Positions 11,055 through 22,192 of a DNA stretch of 64,000 bases are shown here, in pieces. A program made the position numbers and the translations under genes. Within the stretch, counting starts at the first letter, position 1. Every line of letters starts with the position of its first letter. Origin of the DNA: Adiantum capillus-veneris (lineage: Eukaryota; Streptophyta; Polypodiopsida; Polypodiales; Pteridaceae); the NCBI GenBank assembly GCA_014529385.2, contig CM043971.1, forward strand, positions 55,103,209 to 55,167,208. The letters run 5' to 3'. The notes beneath the pieces were generated by a model, which made no database searches, had not been told where the DNA came from, and saw only the letters and a program-made list of their open reading frames with translations.

Positions 11055-12645
11055 TGTCATAATAATCAATATCTAATTCTCCTAAATGATTTTCTCATGT
11101 TAAACTGATCATTTAATATGGAGAAGTGCCAGGGGAGAAAGAGCTAGAATATTGGTTAAGCTAGCAGACCGGCCACAGTAGAGATCCAAAGGAGGGAAAA
11201 TAGGGATCCAAAGGGGGGGCCATCTGCAAAAGAGCCATGTGCAACAATGGGCTAAAAAGACCCTAAGGTTCAGTCCATTAAGACTTCCAAAATGCTAAGG
11301 TTCCAAAATTCAAAGGTTGTGTCCAAAGGTCAACCATAGGAGAATTGGATGCTTTGTGTGTGTACAAAAAAGTCTTTGCAATCCCTACTTAGGAGGGGGC
11401 GAGCCTTGCATGTAGGGGATGAGAGAGAAAGCCACACACACACACACACAAGCTCCCTTTACACAAAGGGAATGAGGGACACATGTCAGCTCCCTAGGCC
11501 AGATGCCCACAAGGTGTACCCAATTTCTATTGGATGGCCTTGGAGGTGGACCAATGAGAATTAGGCTAGAGTAAATCTAGTTTAATTAATTTAAAAACAC
11601 TTAATAAAAGAACCAATGAGAATTAAGTCCTCTAGAAGACTATTGGACAGTCTCCCAAGGGGTCCAATGAGCATTCAACAGCCCAATGGCTTGCCTGATT
11701 CCTATTGGCCAGGAGGCAAAGGGGTCCAATGAGAGTTTAGTTGAATTGTTAAATTACCTAAAGCTCTCACAAAAGGGGAAAGGGGGACACATGTCAGAAG
11801 GCTATCACTTATGCTGCTTAATTGTCATTGGCTAGCTCTAGGGAGGTCCAATGGAAGGACAGCAAGAGCAAATAGCAAGGGGGCTCGCCCAAGAGAGAGA
11901 GGGGGCTGATTTTTGCAAGGCATTAACACACACACACACACACACACTCACACAATCTCATGTGTGAAGTAAAGAAGACTCTCTCTCCTTCTCAAGCTTT
12001 AATGGAAAGCTTACCACCTACTCCAAGCTTGTGAGAAGGGAGACCTACACCAACAACTCTTGGCTTTGTGATGCAAATCCAACCAAGAGCCAAGCTTCAA
12101 TGCATGCTCATCTCCTCTACCATGCTAATTACTAAGCTAAGCTATGCTAATATGAGTGATTATGTGAGGAGATGTACATCTTTCTCGTAAGATACTCCTT
12201 CTTCCTCTCAATCTACTCTCATACCCTGCTAGCTCTCACCATCTTTGAAGGTGTGTGAGGTCTTGGGTCTGAGACCGGGGATAATTGATGTTGTGTTTGC
12301 TAAGTGTTTTGCTTAGTGCATGAAGATTTCATCTTCATTGTACTAGCTAGTCGCGAAGGAACACAAACTGTACAATGTCTCTCTTGATGGGAGAAACCAT
12401 AATACAAAGCCTTTTGGAGGGGGGACCGGCTCCATGCAAATCCAGTCCTCAACTGTTGTCAATAGCTTAATTTCTCTCTCTTTTGAAAGTATTGTTCATG
12501 CTATCTAACTAGGTGTTATGCTTTTTGTTGCTCTCTCCACCCAAGCACTCTTGTAGCTCTCATTAGGAATCTATTCTAATGAAATGCCCACTATGTTCAT
12601 GCTAATTTCCGCTACACACAAGTTTTTAGGCCATTAAATGTTACA
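11055..12645 (+). repeat. 3' LTR of element C (1591 bp)
   Basis: Begins TGTCATAATAATC and ends TTACA. Its last 700 bp match 4663-5364 closely. A CA microsatellite at about 11930-11947 marks the position where element A entered the other copy. Next to it begins gag of element D. Confidence 0.88.
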
Positions 12646-13307
12646 CCAAAGTAATCGACCATGGTTGCTTCGTGCATCAATTTCCAACAAGGGCTAGAAG
12701 CAATTCCAAGCCCATGGAAATCAAAGACAAAAGTGATGCAAAGGGAAAAAAATGCCGAAAATTCTTTCCAAGGCAATTCCAACAACAACAACAATAATCG
12801 GTCCAAGGAGATGGGAGTTAACAAAGGTAAAAATAAACTCTCTCATGAAGATCTAGAAGCTTTTTGTAAGGACCACAAATGCTTCAAGTGTGGGGACCAA
12901 GGACATGGTTACCGTTCTTGCCCCAAAAGAAATGCCCACAATGAGACTCCTAGAGCTTCAACAATTGAAGCTCCAAAAGAGGATGCTCATTGCAAAGGAC
13001 CTGCAAAGGATCACCTCTCTCCTATGCTTGGGGAAAAGTAAGGGATCATGATGCCTTCATCTTGTTTGACCCTGGCTCTACTCAAAAATTTATATCAATG
13101 GAGTTGGCCACTATGTTGGGCATTCAAGATTTTGAGATGGGAGATATTGTAACTGATGATGGAGCTTTCAAGGGACAGCAAGCCTCCGTTACTCCCTTGA
13201 TTGAGAAGTTGAGGCTTCATGTCCAAAGCTACATTGCCAAAGAAGACTTTTTTATCTCTCCTCTCCAACATGAGGATGTTATCCTAGGGGCACCATGGTT
13301 CAACCGC
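12646..13307 (+). pseudogene. Gag knuckle and protease N-half of element D
   Basis: One CX2CX4HX4C knuckle (CFKCGDQGH) is preceded by an Asn run. After a frame change near 12990 comes a protease with F-D-P-G-S-T and the late I-L-G-A-P-W motif. The sequence aligns with 7020-7640 of element C. Element G interrupts it just after the late motif, at the ATGGT target. Confidence 0.8.
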
Positions 13308-13312
13308 ATGGT

Positions 13313-13489
13313 TGTCAGGACAAGGGTCCTACGGGGCAAGGCCCAACCTAGGGGGTCAGGGACCTGGGCCAAGGGCCTGGACTGGACCAGTGTGGACTGG
13401 GGATCCACTTAGGGCAAGAGCTAGGAGCTAGGCCTATATAAAGGGCGGTAGGGAGGAGGATCCAATGTCTCAGTTCCCTAGGCCCTACA
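13313..13489 (+). repeat. 5' LTR of element G
   Basis: 177 bp, TGTCAGG to CTACA, with a TATA box (TATATAAA at 13435-13442). It matches 18808-18984. Confidence 0.92.
13435..13442 (+). promoter_or_regulatory. TATA box in the 5' LTR of G
   Basis: TATATAAA, about 45 bp before the LTR end, kept in the 3' copy at 18930-18937. Likely start-site signal of the element transcript. Confidence 0.65.
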
Positions 13490-13490
13490 T

Positions 13491-13502
13491 TGGTAACAGA
13501 GC
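13491..13502 (+). promoter_or_regulatory. Primer binding site of element G (initiator tRNA-Met type)
   Basis: TGGTAACAGAGC one base after the LTR, one change from the plant initiator-Met site TGGTATCAGAGC. Confidence 0.82.
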
Positions 13503-16500
13503 TCAGGGGGAGGGGAGAGCCATAGAGGAGGGGGGAAGGTCTTTCTCTCTCTCTTGGTCTCCCTCTCTCACATGTTCTGTCTCTCTATCTCTCTTTTTCA
13601 TGAGAGCTTCCATGGCGGGCTCAAGAAGCCGTGGGCAGGAGCCCTTAGCAGGCGAGGGCGGGACCCGTCGGCATGCAGGGTCGTGGGAGCGGCTACCTGC
13701 ACACGAGGAGGCCCAGTGGCAGACCTACACGGAATCACTTCTGAGCGGTGTCTTTGGGCTCACAGAGAGAGAAGAACACCCTTCGCTTCTATCTCATCAG
13801 CCCCCGACGCCCGTAGCTCTCCCCCCGTCTACTTGCGATGCTGCGCAACTGGCCGCCATTGTTGCAGCAAGTTAAGGTATAATTTTTTTTTTCTTTTGAT
13901 GTGGCCGCCCAAGGGGCAACCCTATGGACACCCTAAGCGGGCCCTCCCATGGTAAGAAGAGCACTACTTGTTTGTCCGTGCTGCTGCCGTTTTTTGGTTG
14001 AGCACACGGTGCAGGAATTCAGTCGGCATGCAATATGTAGTCGACATTGCAAAAAATCAGCGTCAGTAGGGCCATGGTGCCGATTCACAAAAACCGCCAT
14101 ACTCGTGCCATGCAAGGGCATGCAGCCACCTGCATGCAGGCCAGGCTATGGACGCACACTCTGGTTCACCACGGATGTTGTCGACTGCAAGACCTCAACG
14201 ATGATCACCACTATGGTTTCAGGCTTTCGGGTTCTTCGACCATGGTCATACTAAGGACACCAAGGGTCGAGAGGCCTACAGATGGAATAAGGAAGCAAAG
14301 CCGATAACAAGATGTGCCAAGCTCGACCAAACGTATGCATGGCTCGCATGGCACCATAATCGCTTACAATCGTCAAGCTATAGCGGTTTGACATGCAGGA
14401 GTTGACATGTGGACGAGAATTTCCAGTTATGGTTATCCAAGTTATAGTGCATTCAAGAGTTCAGGCGGAATTGCTACTTGTTGCAAGTCTTTCGGCATAC
14501 TGCCAAGCATACTGGAAATCTGACAAACTTTCAGGTACTCATTTGTCTTTTTACACTTTACTCTTGTTTTGGTTAAGAAATCTTCTGCACTGTGTTGGGT
14601 TTGCAAATGCCAATTTGTGCCGTGATTGCCGCCCAAGGGGTCTATTGGATTTTCACGCATGGTTTGAAGGTTTTTACAGCAAGGCATACGGTTTATGCGT
14701 CCGCAATATTCTTATCATTTGCACAATTTGAATAATGCATGACATGCCGCATTAAACTTTTGAAGATTGTAGACAAGCATGGCTTGTATTGACTTTGAAT
14801 GATAAGTCTTTATTGAATGTATGCATCTACTATGGTGTTACTGGCATACATTTTTGACATAGGAACAATGTCAATTAACCTCACGCATGGCTTGAGTCTA
14901 TACTGCCTTGAATTGACGTGCAGTTTGACAACGGTTTAATTAGATGCCCATGCATACCAAATTTGTGGTGTTTGGGTCTCTCAAGGAGATAGACACATTT
15001 TGTTGCTTGACTTGATGCAAGGGTAAGTTGCTCGGCATGGCCGACTCCTTGTCACTATTTCTACACGCTGACGAAGGATGCTTACCACACAATACTGGTT
15101 CATTTCAATTGAAATTGCTCGACACGGTCGATTCTTTTTGTTATGGTATCTACCACCATAGGCTTTCAGCACAAACATATTTATGTGAAGCAAGGCTTCA
15201 ATCTCCAACTCTTAAGTTGAGATTTTTCCCGTTTGGCGTATGCTATGAGCACACTCCTTTGGGGAATTTCTTCATATGCCTGCAGGATATTTTAGGCCAA
15301 CTTTCTCTTGCGCAATAGAGATGGTTATGCTCTACATTTGAGCGAGCTTTTCTTCTGACATCTCCAGACAACTGGTTTCAGCAGGATGACCAGTTCTTTG
15401 ACACTTTTACATGAAGCAAGGCTTCTCCCTCACAGAATCCCTACCAGTCTAAACTGTGCAAGGCACTTATGGTTTGATTCTCACGGTTGAGGCCATCACT
15501 CTCCGCAAGGGCTTACAATTCTGCATGCAAGGCATGCTAGTAGGTGGATTCAATTCTACCACTTCCTGCATTACGCTTCCACTATCACACTCACAACTCT
15601 ATCAAGGACAGACTAAGGATGGATTGTTTAATATGATTGTTGCTTGCTATCAACACACACCAACACTCACAGGAACCTCAATCAAGGACTTATAGTACGG
15701 GCAAAGTGCCAATGCTAAGTCGTCCTAAATCACGACCCCTGCATAGTAGGTGGGTTGCAATGAGTTTTCTGTTTTTCGGTTACCTCTCTCAATGCGAGAG
15801 TCATACCAGAAAACTGTGGAATGCTTATCCGATAAGCTGCAAATCAGGCATAAGATGCCTAAGAGCACACATTCTGGGTACACACTCTAGAAATTTAAGG
15901 AAAGTTCCTTGGCCCAGCATGCTCTTCTTCTCTTTCTTTTTCTTATTTCTCTCAAGAATAATGAAAACTTTTTCACAATCTTTTGATACATGTTTTGCCC
16001 GTAAGTCAGCCTGAGCCAAGATGCTCTAACTCTCAACTAACACGTGGCTAAGATGCTACTCAAATTAGTCTTCATCGGCTCGTCCGTTGAACACTAATTT
16101 GCATAATGGCTATGAGCCACACTGGCTAAGAGCCATTGTTAGGCCAAGGGTAAGACCTAACTATTGGCATTCTTGGATAATTATTTTCAAGGTCAACCAG
16201 ATCTACCCAGGGAAGTACACATCGACATTACTGGACAAGCAAGAGTCTTGTCACTACGGATGTCTAGGGTGTCATTTTTTCCACTACATGTTTTCAGTAC
16301 GACACTCAAGTTGAGTTTTTTATACTCTTCAACTCACAGCAACTGAGCTCTACAAGAAAGTATCGATGCAGCAATCAGTTGCGACAGCATGGCTGTCCAT
16401 AAGTGCTCAGCAGCTCACTTGTGTGGATTTCCTGCTCTCTCTATAGCACTACAGCGTGTCTATGGACATACTGTTTTGGGGTAAGACTCGGCGGGTGATT

Positions 16501-18687
16501 GTTACATCACCCCATAGGCATTAAGGATCACAGTTTGATCTGCATTGAGGATCACAGTTGATCTCTCCCATTTATACTTTCAAGGAAAGAATTTTGCAAT
16601 CGACCAAACGCGGTAGTAGATGGACACACTTTTCAAGTTGATTCCAATCATTCTGTACACGGTTGACTATGTTGGTTACCGTTCTCTGCTAGTTGAGCAG
16701 TTTCTACAAAGAGTCTTACCAAGGGGTTTGACTACGTAGATTCTAATCCAAGGGCTTGGATTGCAAAGGCAACACCCAGGGTTCCCAATGCAATGCTGTT
16801 TGTTTTTTCAGGTAAGGGACGTGCTCCTCTCCATTTGAATACAGGTAAGTGTACACTACGTTCAAATCTTTAGGTACGCATCTATTGATTTGGTGTTATT
16901 CCATTTTTAGTATTCTTTGCTTGGTTTTTCAAGACGTCTAAGTACGCTTGAATGTTACAGAGCCATGTCAAGGGCATATCCGCACAAAGTATTTTGGGCC
17001 AAGCGTCCAATCTATCTTTCTGTCTTATGCTGTTACGAACCTACTTGTAGGGTTCAATTTGGCACATGTTGTCACATGGGATACAACATGGTCTAGGAAC
17101 TCAGAGAGTTTGGTTTAGCCAGTGTGGAGCAAGATCATGAGGGTCCCTCTCACTCTTGTCGCGGAGTGTTTTGCAGTTACTCCACACACAAGTACATCTT
17201 GTACTTGATGGATGTCGCTTTTTCGGCCATCCTTCTTTGAGACATATTCCACATGTGGTGAATATGAGTCTCTGGGACTGACACTAGCACCTAATTCTTA
17301 ATGATGTGTTGGGACGAAGTCCCTATGTGCTGGTTGCATCCGTTTATTCGACCATTTGGAGCACACCGTATCAAGAACAATTTCAGTGGCCAGAAATTGT
17401 CGGGTACTCAGTACAGATTTGTTGCGATGACAAGTGCTGTGAAACCACCTTAACGGAGGGTCGTTTCTACATATAGCCAAGTATGCTAAGTTACTGAGAA
17501 TGTCCCATGGTTGGTACCTAGGTGTGACTGATCTTTCATATTTTGTTATGGTCCAACTCTTGTTGAAAGGCTTTCACTTACGTACCGTGGAAAGTCTCGT
17601 CATGGAATTGCGGTTTGGATAAATTTGTGTTAAATGCATGCACACTGGGTGTTATGGGCCCTAGTGTTTAACATTGATTTATTTGGAGTGGCATGCCAAT
17701 TCATGAAATTTTATTCTCTCTGCACCTTTTTGCACTACATGTGCAATCTCTCCTGCAGATTTATTCTGAGTTTACACCCTGCCATACAAGGCACTGGCTC
17801 AGGATGGGTGTCTATGGGTTGGATGGTCTAAACTCTAGGAGCTTACTCCAGTCCACCCGCTTTCAACCTAGTTGGTTGTCTTCACTCCATATAAAATATA
17901 TGGCTGGATACGCAATGATTGAGTCCTAGTTTATTGACAGTCAGGGAAGACTGTCTGTAAGTGGTTGGGGAACAACACCTCACTCTTATTGCTGCTATTC
18001 ATCTTGTGTTGGATGGGCAACTTACAAATATTTCTTTTGCTAAAGGATCTGCTAAGAGCATACGTTAGCACAACGCATTTCTGAATAGATGATTTTCTCC
18101 CTATTCTAGAATTTGTGTAAGTGCGGTTTTCAACTTTGAACACCTATTGTGGTGGGGTTGGAGATTGTTTCAATAGTTTCATACGTCAAGGACTTACCAG
18201 GTGTGTTGACAAAGTATGTTGTCAAGTAACCTTCATTAGGGATGAACATGTAGTTCTTTGTGTTCCAAACTATTCAGAATTCTAACAAGAGGACACTCCC
18301 TATCTATGAACTTTTCAAGATACTCACGTGAGTAGGAAATCTGGCTCATAACTGCATGGAAAGTTACGCCAAGGTTTCCTTGCATTATTCGAGTACCTTT
18401 AAAAGATCTGAAAACTGGTTATGCCTTTGGACAACTCTTAGTTGTGGTTACTCCTTTACAGTACTCAAGTGAGTTATAAATGGAGTTACCATTTAGACCC
18501 AAGTGGTTGCAAAAGGACAACAATGTTGAAAATCAAGATGTTGCTCTTGGTTTCATTGAACCTCCTCACTGCACCAATTATCGGTCATTCAGACAACTGG
18601 ATCACGTATGGGACGTCAATAAAGAAAACATCAGTATCCTTAAGAAGATATTAATACTTGTGTTTTCGAGGATGAAAACTCTTCCTT
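13503..18687 (+). other. Non-coding interior of element G
   Basis: About 5.2 kb. The longest open frames are about 140 codons, overlap each other in several frames, and show no retrotransposon motif. The first 400 bp are GC- and purine-rich, then T-rich text with many GGCATGC or CATGCA-like words follows. I could not recognise any captured host gene. Confidence 0.65.
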
Positions 18688-18700
18688 AAGGGGGGAGTAA
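18688..18700 (+). promoter_or_regulatory. Polypurine tract of element G
   Basis: AAGGGGGGAGTAA directly before TGTCAGG. Confidence 0.8.
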
Positions 18701-18807
18701 TGTCAGGACAAGGGTCCTACAGGGCAAGGCCCAACCTAGGGGGTCAGGGACCTAGGCCAAGGGCCTGGACTGGACCAGTGTGGACTGGACCAGTGGGGAC
18801 TGAGTAA
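18701..18807 (+). repeat. Partial extra LTR copy in tandem before the 3' LTR of G
   Basis: The first roughly 90 bp of the LTR are present here, followed by a short duplicated CTGGACCAGTG piece. Then GAGTAA, the last bases of the polypurine region, occurs again before the complete LTR at 18808. A slippage or template-switch during reverse transcription would give this. Confidence 0.8.
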
Positions 18808-18984
18808 TGTCAGGACAAGGATCCTACGGGGCAAGGCCCAACCTAGGGGGTCAGGGACCTAGGCCAAGGGCCTGGACTGGACCAGTGTGGACTGGGGATC
18901 CGCTTAGGGCAAGAGCTAGGATCTAGGCCTATATAAAGGGCGGTAGGGAGGAGGATCCGATGTCTCAGTTCCCTAGGCCTTACA
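18808..18984 (+). repeat. 3' LTR of element G
   Basis: 177 bp with the same ends and TATA box as the 5' copy. It is followed by the target duplication ATGGT. Confidence 0.92.
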
Positions 18985-18989
18985 ATGGT

Positions 18990-19767
18990 TGCCAACATGA
19001 AGTTCCCTAAAAGGAGAATCTACTTCACCTACAGGGAAAAGAGCATGTATATAGATGCTAGTGAATTCAATCGTACTATACCACTTGTAAATTCACCTGC
19101 TTATGATAAGTTAATGAAAAGTTCGGTTTCTGCGCACATGATTTTTGTTAAATAATCCACCAATGACGCTAATGTTTTATCAAATGAAAATGGTAGAAAT
19201 CAAGAAGAGTTAGACTTGTCTATTTCTATAAATGGATTCAAATATGTTTTTATCGATGATATCCCTATGGACTTACCTCCAAAACAAGAGGAGGATAACC
19301 TTCAAATTGAGCTCCTACGGAGAAGCTCTCCGCCTAACAAGCCTCCTTATAGAGTTTCTCAAGCTCAACAAGAGGAGATTATGAGGCAAGTGCATGAACT
19401 GGTAGACAAAGGGATGGTGAGGCCTAGCTCCTCTCCTTTTTGTTCTCTAGTCCTTTTAGTGCAAAAGAAAGATGTTACATACTGCATGTGTGTGGACTAT
19501 CAAGTGCTAAACCATCTCACTATCAAAAACAAATTTTTCGTACCGCGGGTCAAAGATCTGTTTGATAAGCTACAAGGTTCCACCTACTTCAGTAGGATTG
19601 ACCTTAAAAGTGGCTATCATCAAATAAAGATAGTGAATGAAGATATTGTAAAGACCTCGTTCCGTACAACGTTTGGTCTTTATGAATATCTTGTCATGCC
19701 TTTTGGTTTGACAAATGCTTCAGCCATGTTCAATCGTTTAATGGAGAAAATCTTTAGACCCTACCGC
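18990..19767 (+). pseudogene. Protease end and RT N-half of element D, cut by B
   Basis: Continues the D protease (N-M-K-F-P-K-R-R) and enters RT after a TAA in the linker (19152-19154). RT motifs are VRPSSSPFCS, C-V-D-Y, I-D-L-K-S-G-Y-H-Q-I and MPFGLTNAS, matching C. It stops at F-R-P-Y-R, where the LTR of B begins (19768), before the catalytic Asp pair. The open frame running on into 19851 is a chimera with LTR sequence. Confidence 0.85.
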
Positions 19768-20012
19768 TGTGCGCTTTGCCGCACATGTCGGAGGCTCGGA
19801 ACTTGTGAAACACTGTGTGCGAGCCACAAATGGCTTCAAGAACACAGCTAGATGATCCTAGCAAGCTCAAAGGGGCAATGGTGTGTCACTCACCGCTCAA
19901 TGCTTTCGGTCGTGAAGGATGCTATGTTGCAAAGAAGAGGGAACCGCCGTCACCACGCTCAACCGCCTTGTCGCCACCGATGCGGCCACCACAATGCTCG
20001 ATCACACACACA

Positions 20013-20071
<59 letters not shown>

Positions 20072-20121
20072 CCCCCCCCCCCCCCCCCCCCCCCCCCTTC
20101 CCCTCCCTCCCAAGCCTCCCA

Positions 20122-20185
<64 letters not shown>

Positions 20186-20471
20186 AGCACACGATGGAGA
20201 AGAAGATAGAGGTAGAGAAAGAGCACATCTTAGCATGCACCTCCAAGAATAAGGATTTTAGGTCAAAATGGACCTTTTATAAGATTTTGACCCATTCACA
20301 CATGGGCGTCCATAGTGGCCGATTGTTGCAAAAATACTGTAAAAATAAGATAAGTGGTGCACCTCTCATCTGCAATCACCTACACACCTATAGGATGGAC
20401 AAGACCGGTCCATGACTCAAATAAGTAATAGACATCCATTGAAGGTGATAAGGTGTCTGTAAGGGTTAACA
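19768..20471 (-). repeat. 3' LTR of element B
   Basis: Reverse complement starts TGTTAACC at 20471 and ends GCGCACA at 19768, like the LTR of A. It is longer than that of A (about 704 against 614 bp), mainly from microsatellite growth. The D sequence left of it offers ACCGC as a possible target copy, but the partner lies outside the window. Confidence 0.85.
20016..20182. repeat. Compound (CT)n(C)n(CA)n repeat in the LTR of B
   Basis: About 27 CT units, about 28 C in a row, a short C-rich spacer and about 29 CA units. On the element's own strand this is (TG)n, a G-rich spacer, a G run and (AG)n. It may be unstable and hard to assemble exactly. Confidence 0.95.
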
Positions 20472-20484
20472 TGCCCCCCTTCCT
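20472..20484 (-). promoter_or_regulatory. Polypurine tract of element B
   Basis: On the minus strand a G-rich purine run (AGGAAGGGGGGCA) precedes the LTR, identical to that of A. Confidence 0.8.
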
Positions 20485-21802
20485 GATGTAGATTCCTTCA
20501 TTGAAAGCTAGTGATATGAAGCCCGTTCATTGAGGTGGAAGAGCATCTGAGTTTGTAGTTTTGAGCTTTCTTCAAACACCAAAATCAACCAAAAATGGCA
20601 CAATAATTGCATCCCATATATAATTAAAAAGCATATGCAGTGAATAGGCACACAAATTGATTGGTAACAGAATATTAAACAATTTGTCAGCAGTAAATAT
20701 TAAACTGTAATATAATCAAATGCATAAGCAATTGTAAAGGTCAAAAAATAAACAAGTCTAGGGTTGCTAATTTAATGATTGAGAGGCACTAGAGGTCAAC
20801 TAATAATACCATGGGCAAGCTTCTCATTTCTCTCTGGTCAATTAAGTTGTTTAATCGCGAAAGCAAAGTATTTCATGTCTGAGGAGTAGAGGCTATACCT
20901 AGAAGATGTTCTAGTTAAGCTACGATAAAAGGAATTGCATATGAAATCATTGTCTGAATTATTCCCTTTTTTTGACCCCCCAAAGTGTTTTCACATTGAT
21001 TCAATTTTTGACGTGTGTGCTTATTTTGTATGCCTTGGGATTTTTGCTTTTCAAGGAAAAACGTCCACATTGGGAACCTATAGGGCTCTAGTATCATAGT
21101 AGGTAATACATGTGAGTGAAGTATCAAATTAAGATTTTACATTCTTCGCACTTTTTTTTTTGTTTTTTATTGCATTTCAATTTTGTAACTTTGGGGGGTC
21201 ATATTGACACTGTTACCCTCCCCAGGCTCATCACACATTAAACTCCCTTTATAATACTTAAACTAAAGGTCAAGAGGGATCAAGCCCACTAGAAAGCAAT
21301 ACATTGCACACAATGCTGTCTAAATCGGATGAAGAACCTAAAGGAACAATTCACAATTAGGAAGGCATTTTCCATGGTATTAAGGGAGGATCTCTAACGT
21401 CTATCTTGGTCAAACTAGCTTAGTCAGACTGCTTGACTCATAAACCTAGACAAGGGACTATGGCATAAACTTATGTTGAATCTAATGATGTTTAATACTA
21501 AGAAAATATGTTGAATATTGTGCTACCAATCACAGTTAAAGCAAACAAACATGGATGCAAAAAGAAACAAGAGGCAATGATAATGGACAAAAAACACCTG
21601 TTTTTGTTGATGATTGCGCTCGATTCACTTCTGAAGCTCAAAATTCCAACAACTATAATGCATTCATGTACACACTACAAAACACAAAGAATGCCTCTAG
21701 GAGGCACATCAATGGGAAGAGGCACCAACCTTTATTGAACACAATCAAAACAACATAAAGAACCCTAACCTAATTATTTGCATCCCCCCTCCCCCTGGAG
21801 GG
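20485..21802 (-). other. 3' untranslated region of element B
   Basis: Matches the 3' UTR of A (about 2700-4035) in inverse orientation. No credible gene. Confidence 0.7.
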
Positions 21803-22192
21803 TCAAGGGAACAAGATATTGAATATATGGGCGGGTAGCCCTAAGTATAAACCCCTATCTTCATCATTGTCGAGAAAAATAAAGTCATCATCCGTGAGAC
21901 CAAACGTGCCATCCGTGTAATCATGTAAATCTTCCTCGTCATTAGATGCACATATGTTCACTAAGAATGTCACTAGGTGTGTATAGTCATCTTGCTCAAA
22001 AGGGTAAGCTTGTGCAATCAGAGAGATGTTCTCTAAGTAGGGATTAATCGTGGTCAAGATATGTATCAGCCATTCTAATTCCTTGAAATTCTTCTCACAC
22101 AATAGCGTAATTACCAAATCACATTCATAGACAAGCACTGCGTAGACTATGTGAAACACTTGTGAGAAGTAAAGAGGATACCTCTCACCCAA
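21803..22192 (-). CDS. Unrecognised 129-codon ORF in the 3' part of B
   Basis: An open frame with an acidic C-terminal half (several D-E-E-D clusters, Y-T-D-G-T-F-G-L-T-D-D-D-F) and no membrane segment or motif I know. It lies between the tail gene and the 3' UTR of B and has no counterpart in A, which is about 0.7-1 kb shorter here. In an otherwise decayed element an intact frame of this length may be chance or a recent capture. No function can be given. Confidence 0.25.
   Translation of the reverse strand: MGERYPLYFSQVFHIVYAVLVYECDLVITLLCEKNFKELEWLIHILTTINPYLENISLIAQAYPFEQDDYTHLVTFLVNICASNDEEDLHDYTDGTFGLTDDDFIFLDNDEDRGLYLGLPAHIFNILFP

Larger units (their letters stand above)
4663..12645 (+). 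mobile_element. Element C: chromodomain Ty3/gypsy retrotransposon (5' LTR truncated by A)
   Basis: The order is LTR remnant, initiator tRNA-Met primer site, gag with CCHC knuckle, protease, RT, RNase H, integrase, chromodomain-like end and a full 1591-bp 3' LTR. The pol region carries several frameshifts, in-frame stops and a mutated RT active site, so it is dead. Its 3' end abuts gag sequence of the related element D, so C inserted into D. The first part of its 5' LTR is missing and probably lies left of element A, outside the window. Confidence 0.88.
13313..18984 (+). mobile_element. Element G: non-coding LTR element (LARD-like) with 177-bp LTRs
   Basis: Flanked by ATGGT on both sides (13308-13312 and 18985-18989), with LTRs starting TGTCAGG and ending TACA, an initiator-Met primer site and a polypurine tract. 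The two full LTR copies are both 177 bp and differ at about six positions by eye. The 5.2-kb interior has no recognisable Gag, protease, RT or integrase on either strand. This fits a large non-autonomous retrotransposon derivative that depended on another element's proteins. Confidence 0.88.
12646..19767 (+). mobile_element. Element D: fragmented chromovirus relative of C, host of C, G and B
   Basis: Two pieces, 12646-13312 and 18985-19767, join into continuous protease-RT sequence once element G and one ATGGT copy are removed. It is similar to C in knuckle, protease and RT but clearly diverged. On the left it is cut by the 3' LTR of C, on the right by the 3' LTR of B. It is the oldest layer in the window. 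The rest of it should lie beyond both window ends. Confidence 0.8.

Noticed and set aside
13465-13955. Two overlapping frames of 133-136 codons at the start of G
   Set aside because: The first begins inside the LTR, both lack any motif and they overlap in different frames. GC-rich composition is enough to explain them.
14393-16346. Several 60-125 codon frames in the interior of G as a captured host gene
   Set aside because: They are short, scattered over frames and show no domain or splice pattern I could support.
19815-20415. Long open frames around the LTR of B
   Set aside because: Ser-Leu, Pro and His-Thr runs made by CT, C and CA repeats. One frame (19216-19851) is a chimera of D RT and B LTR.
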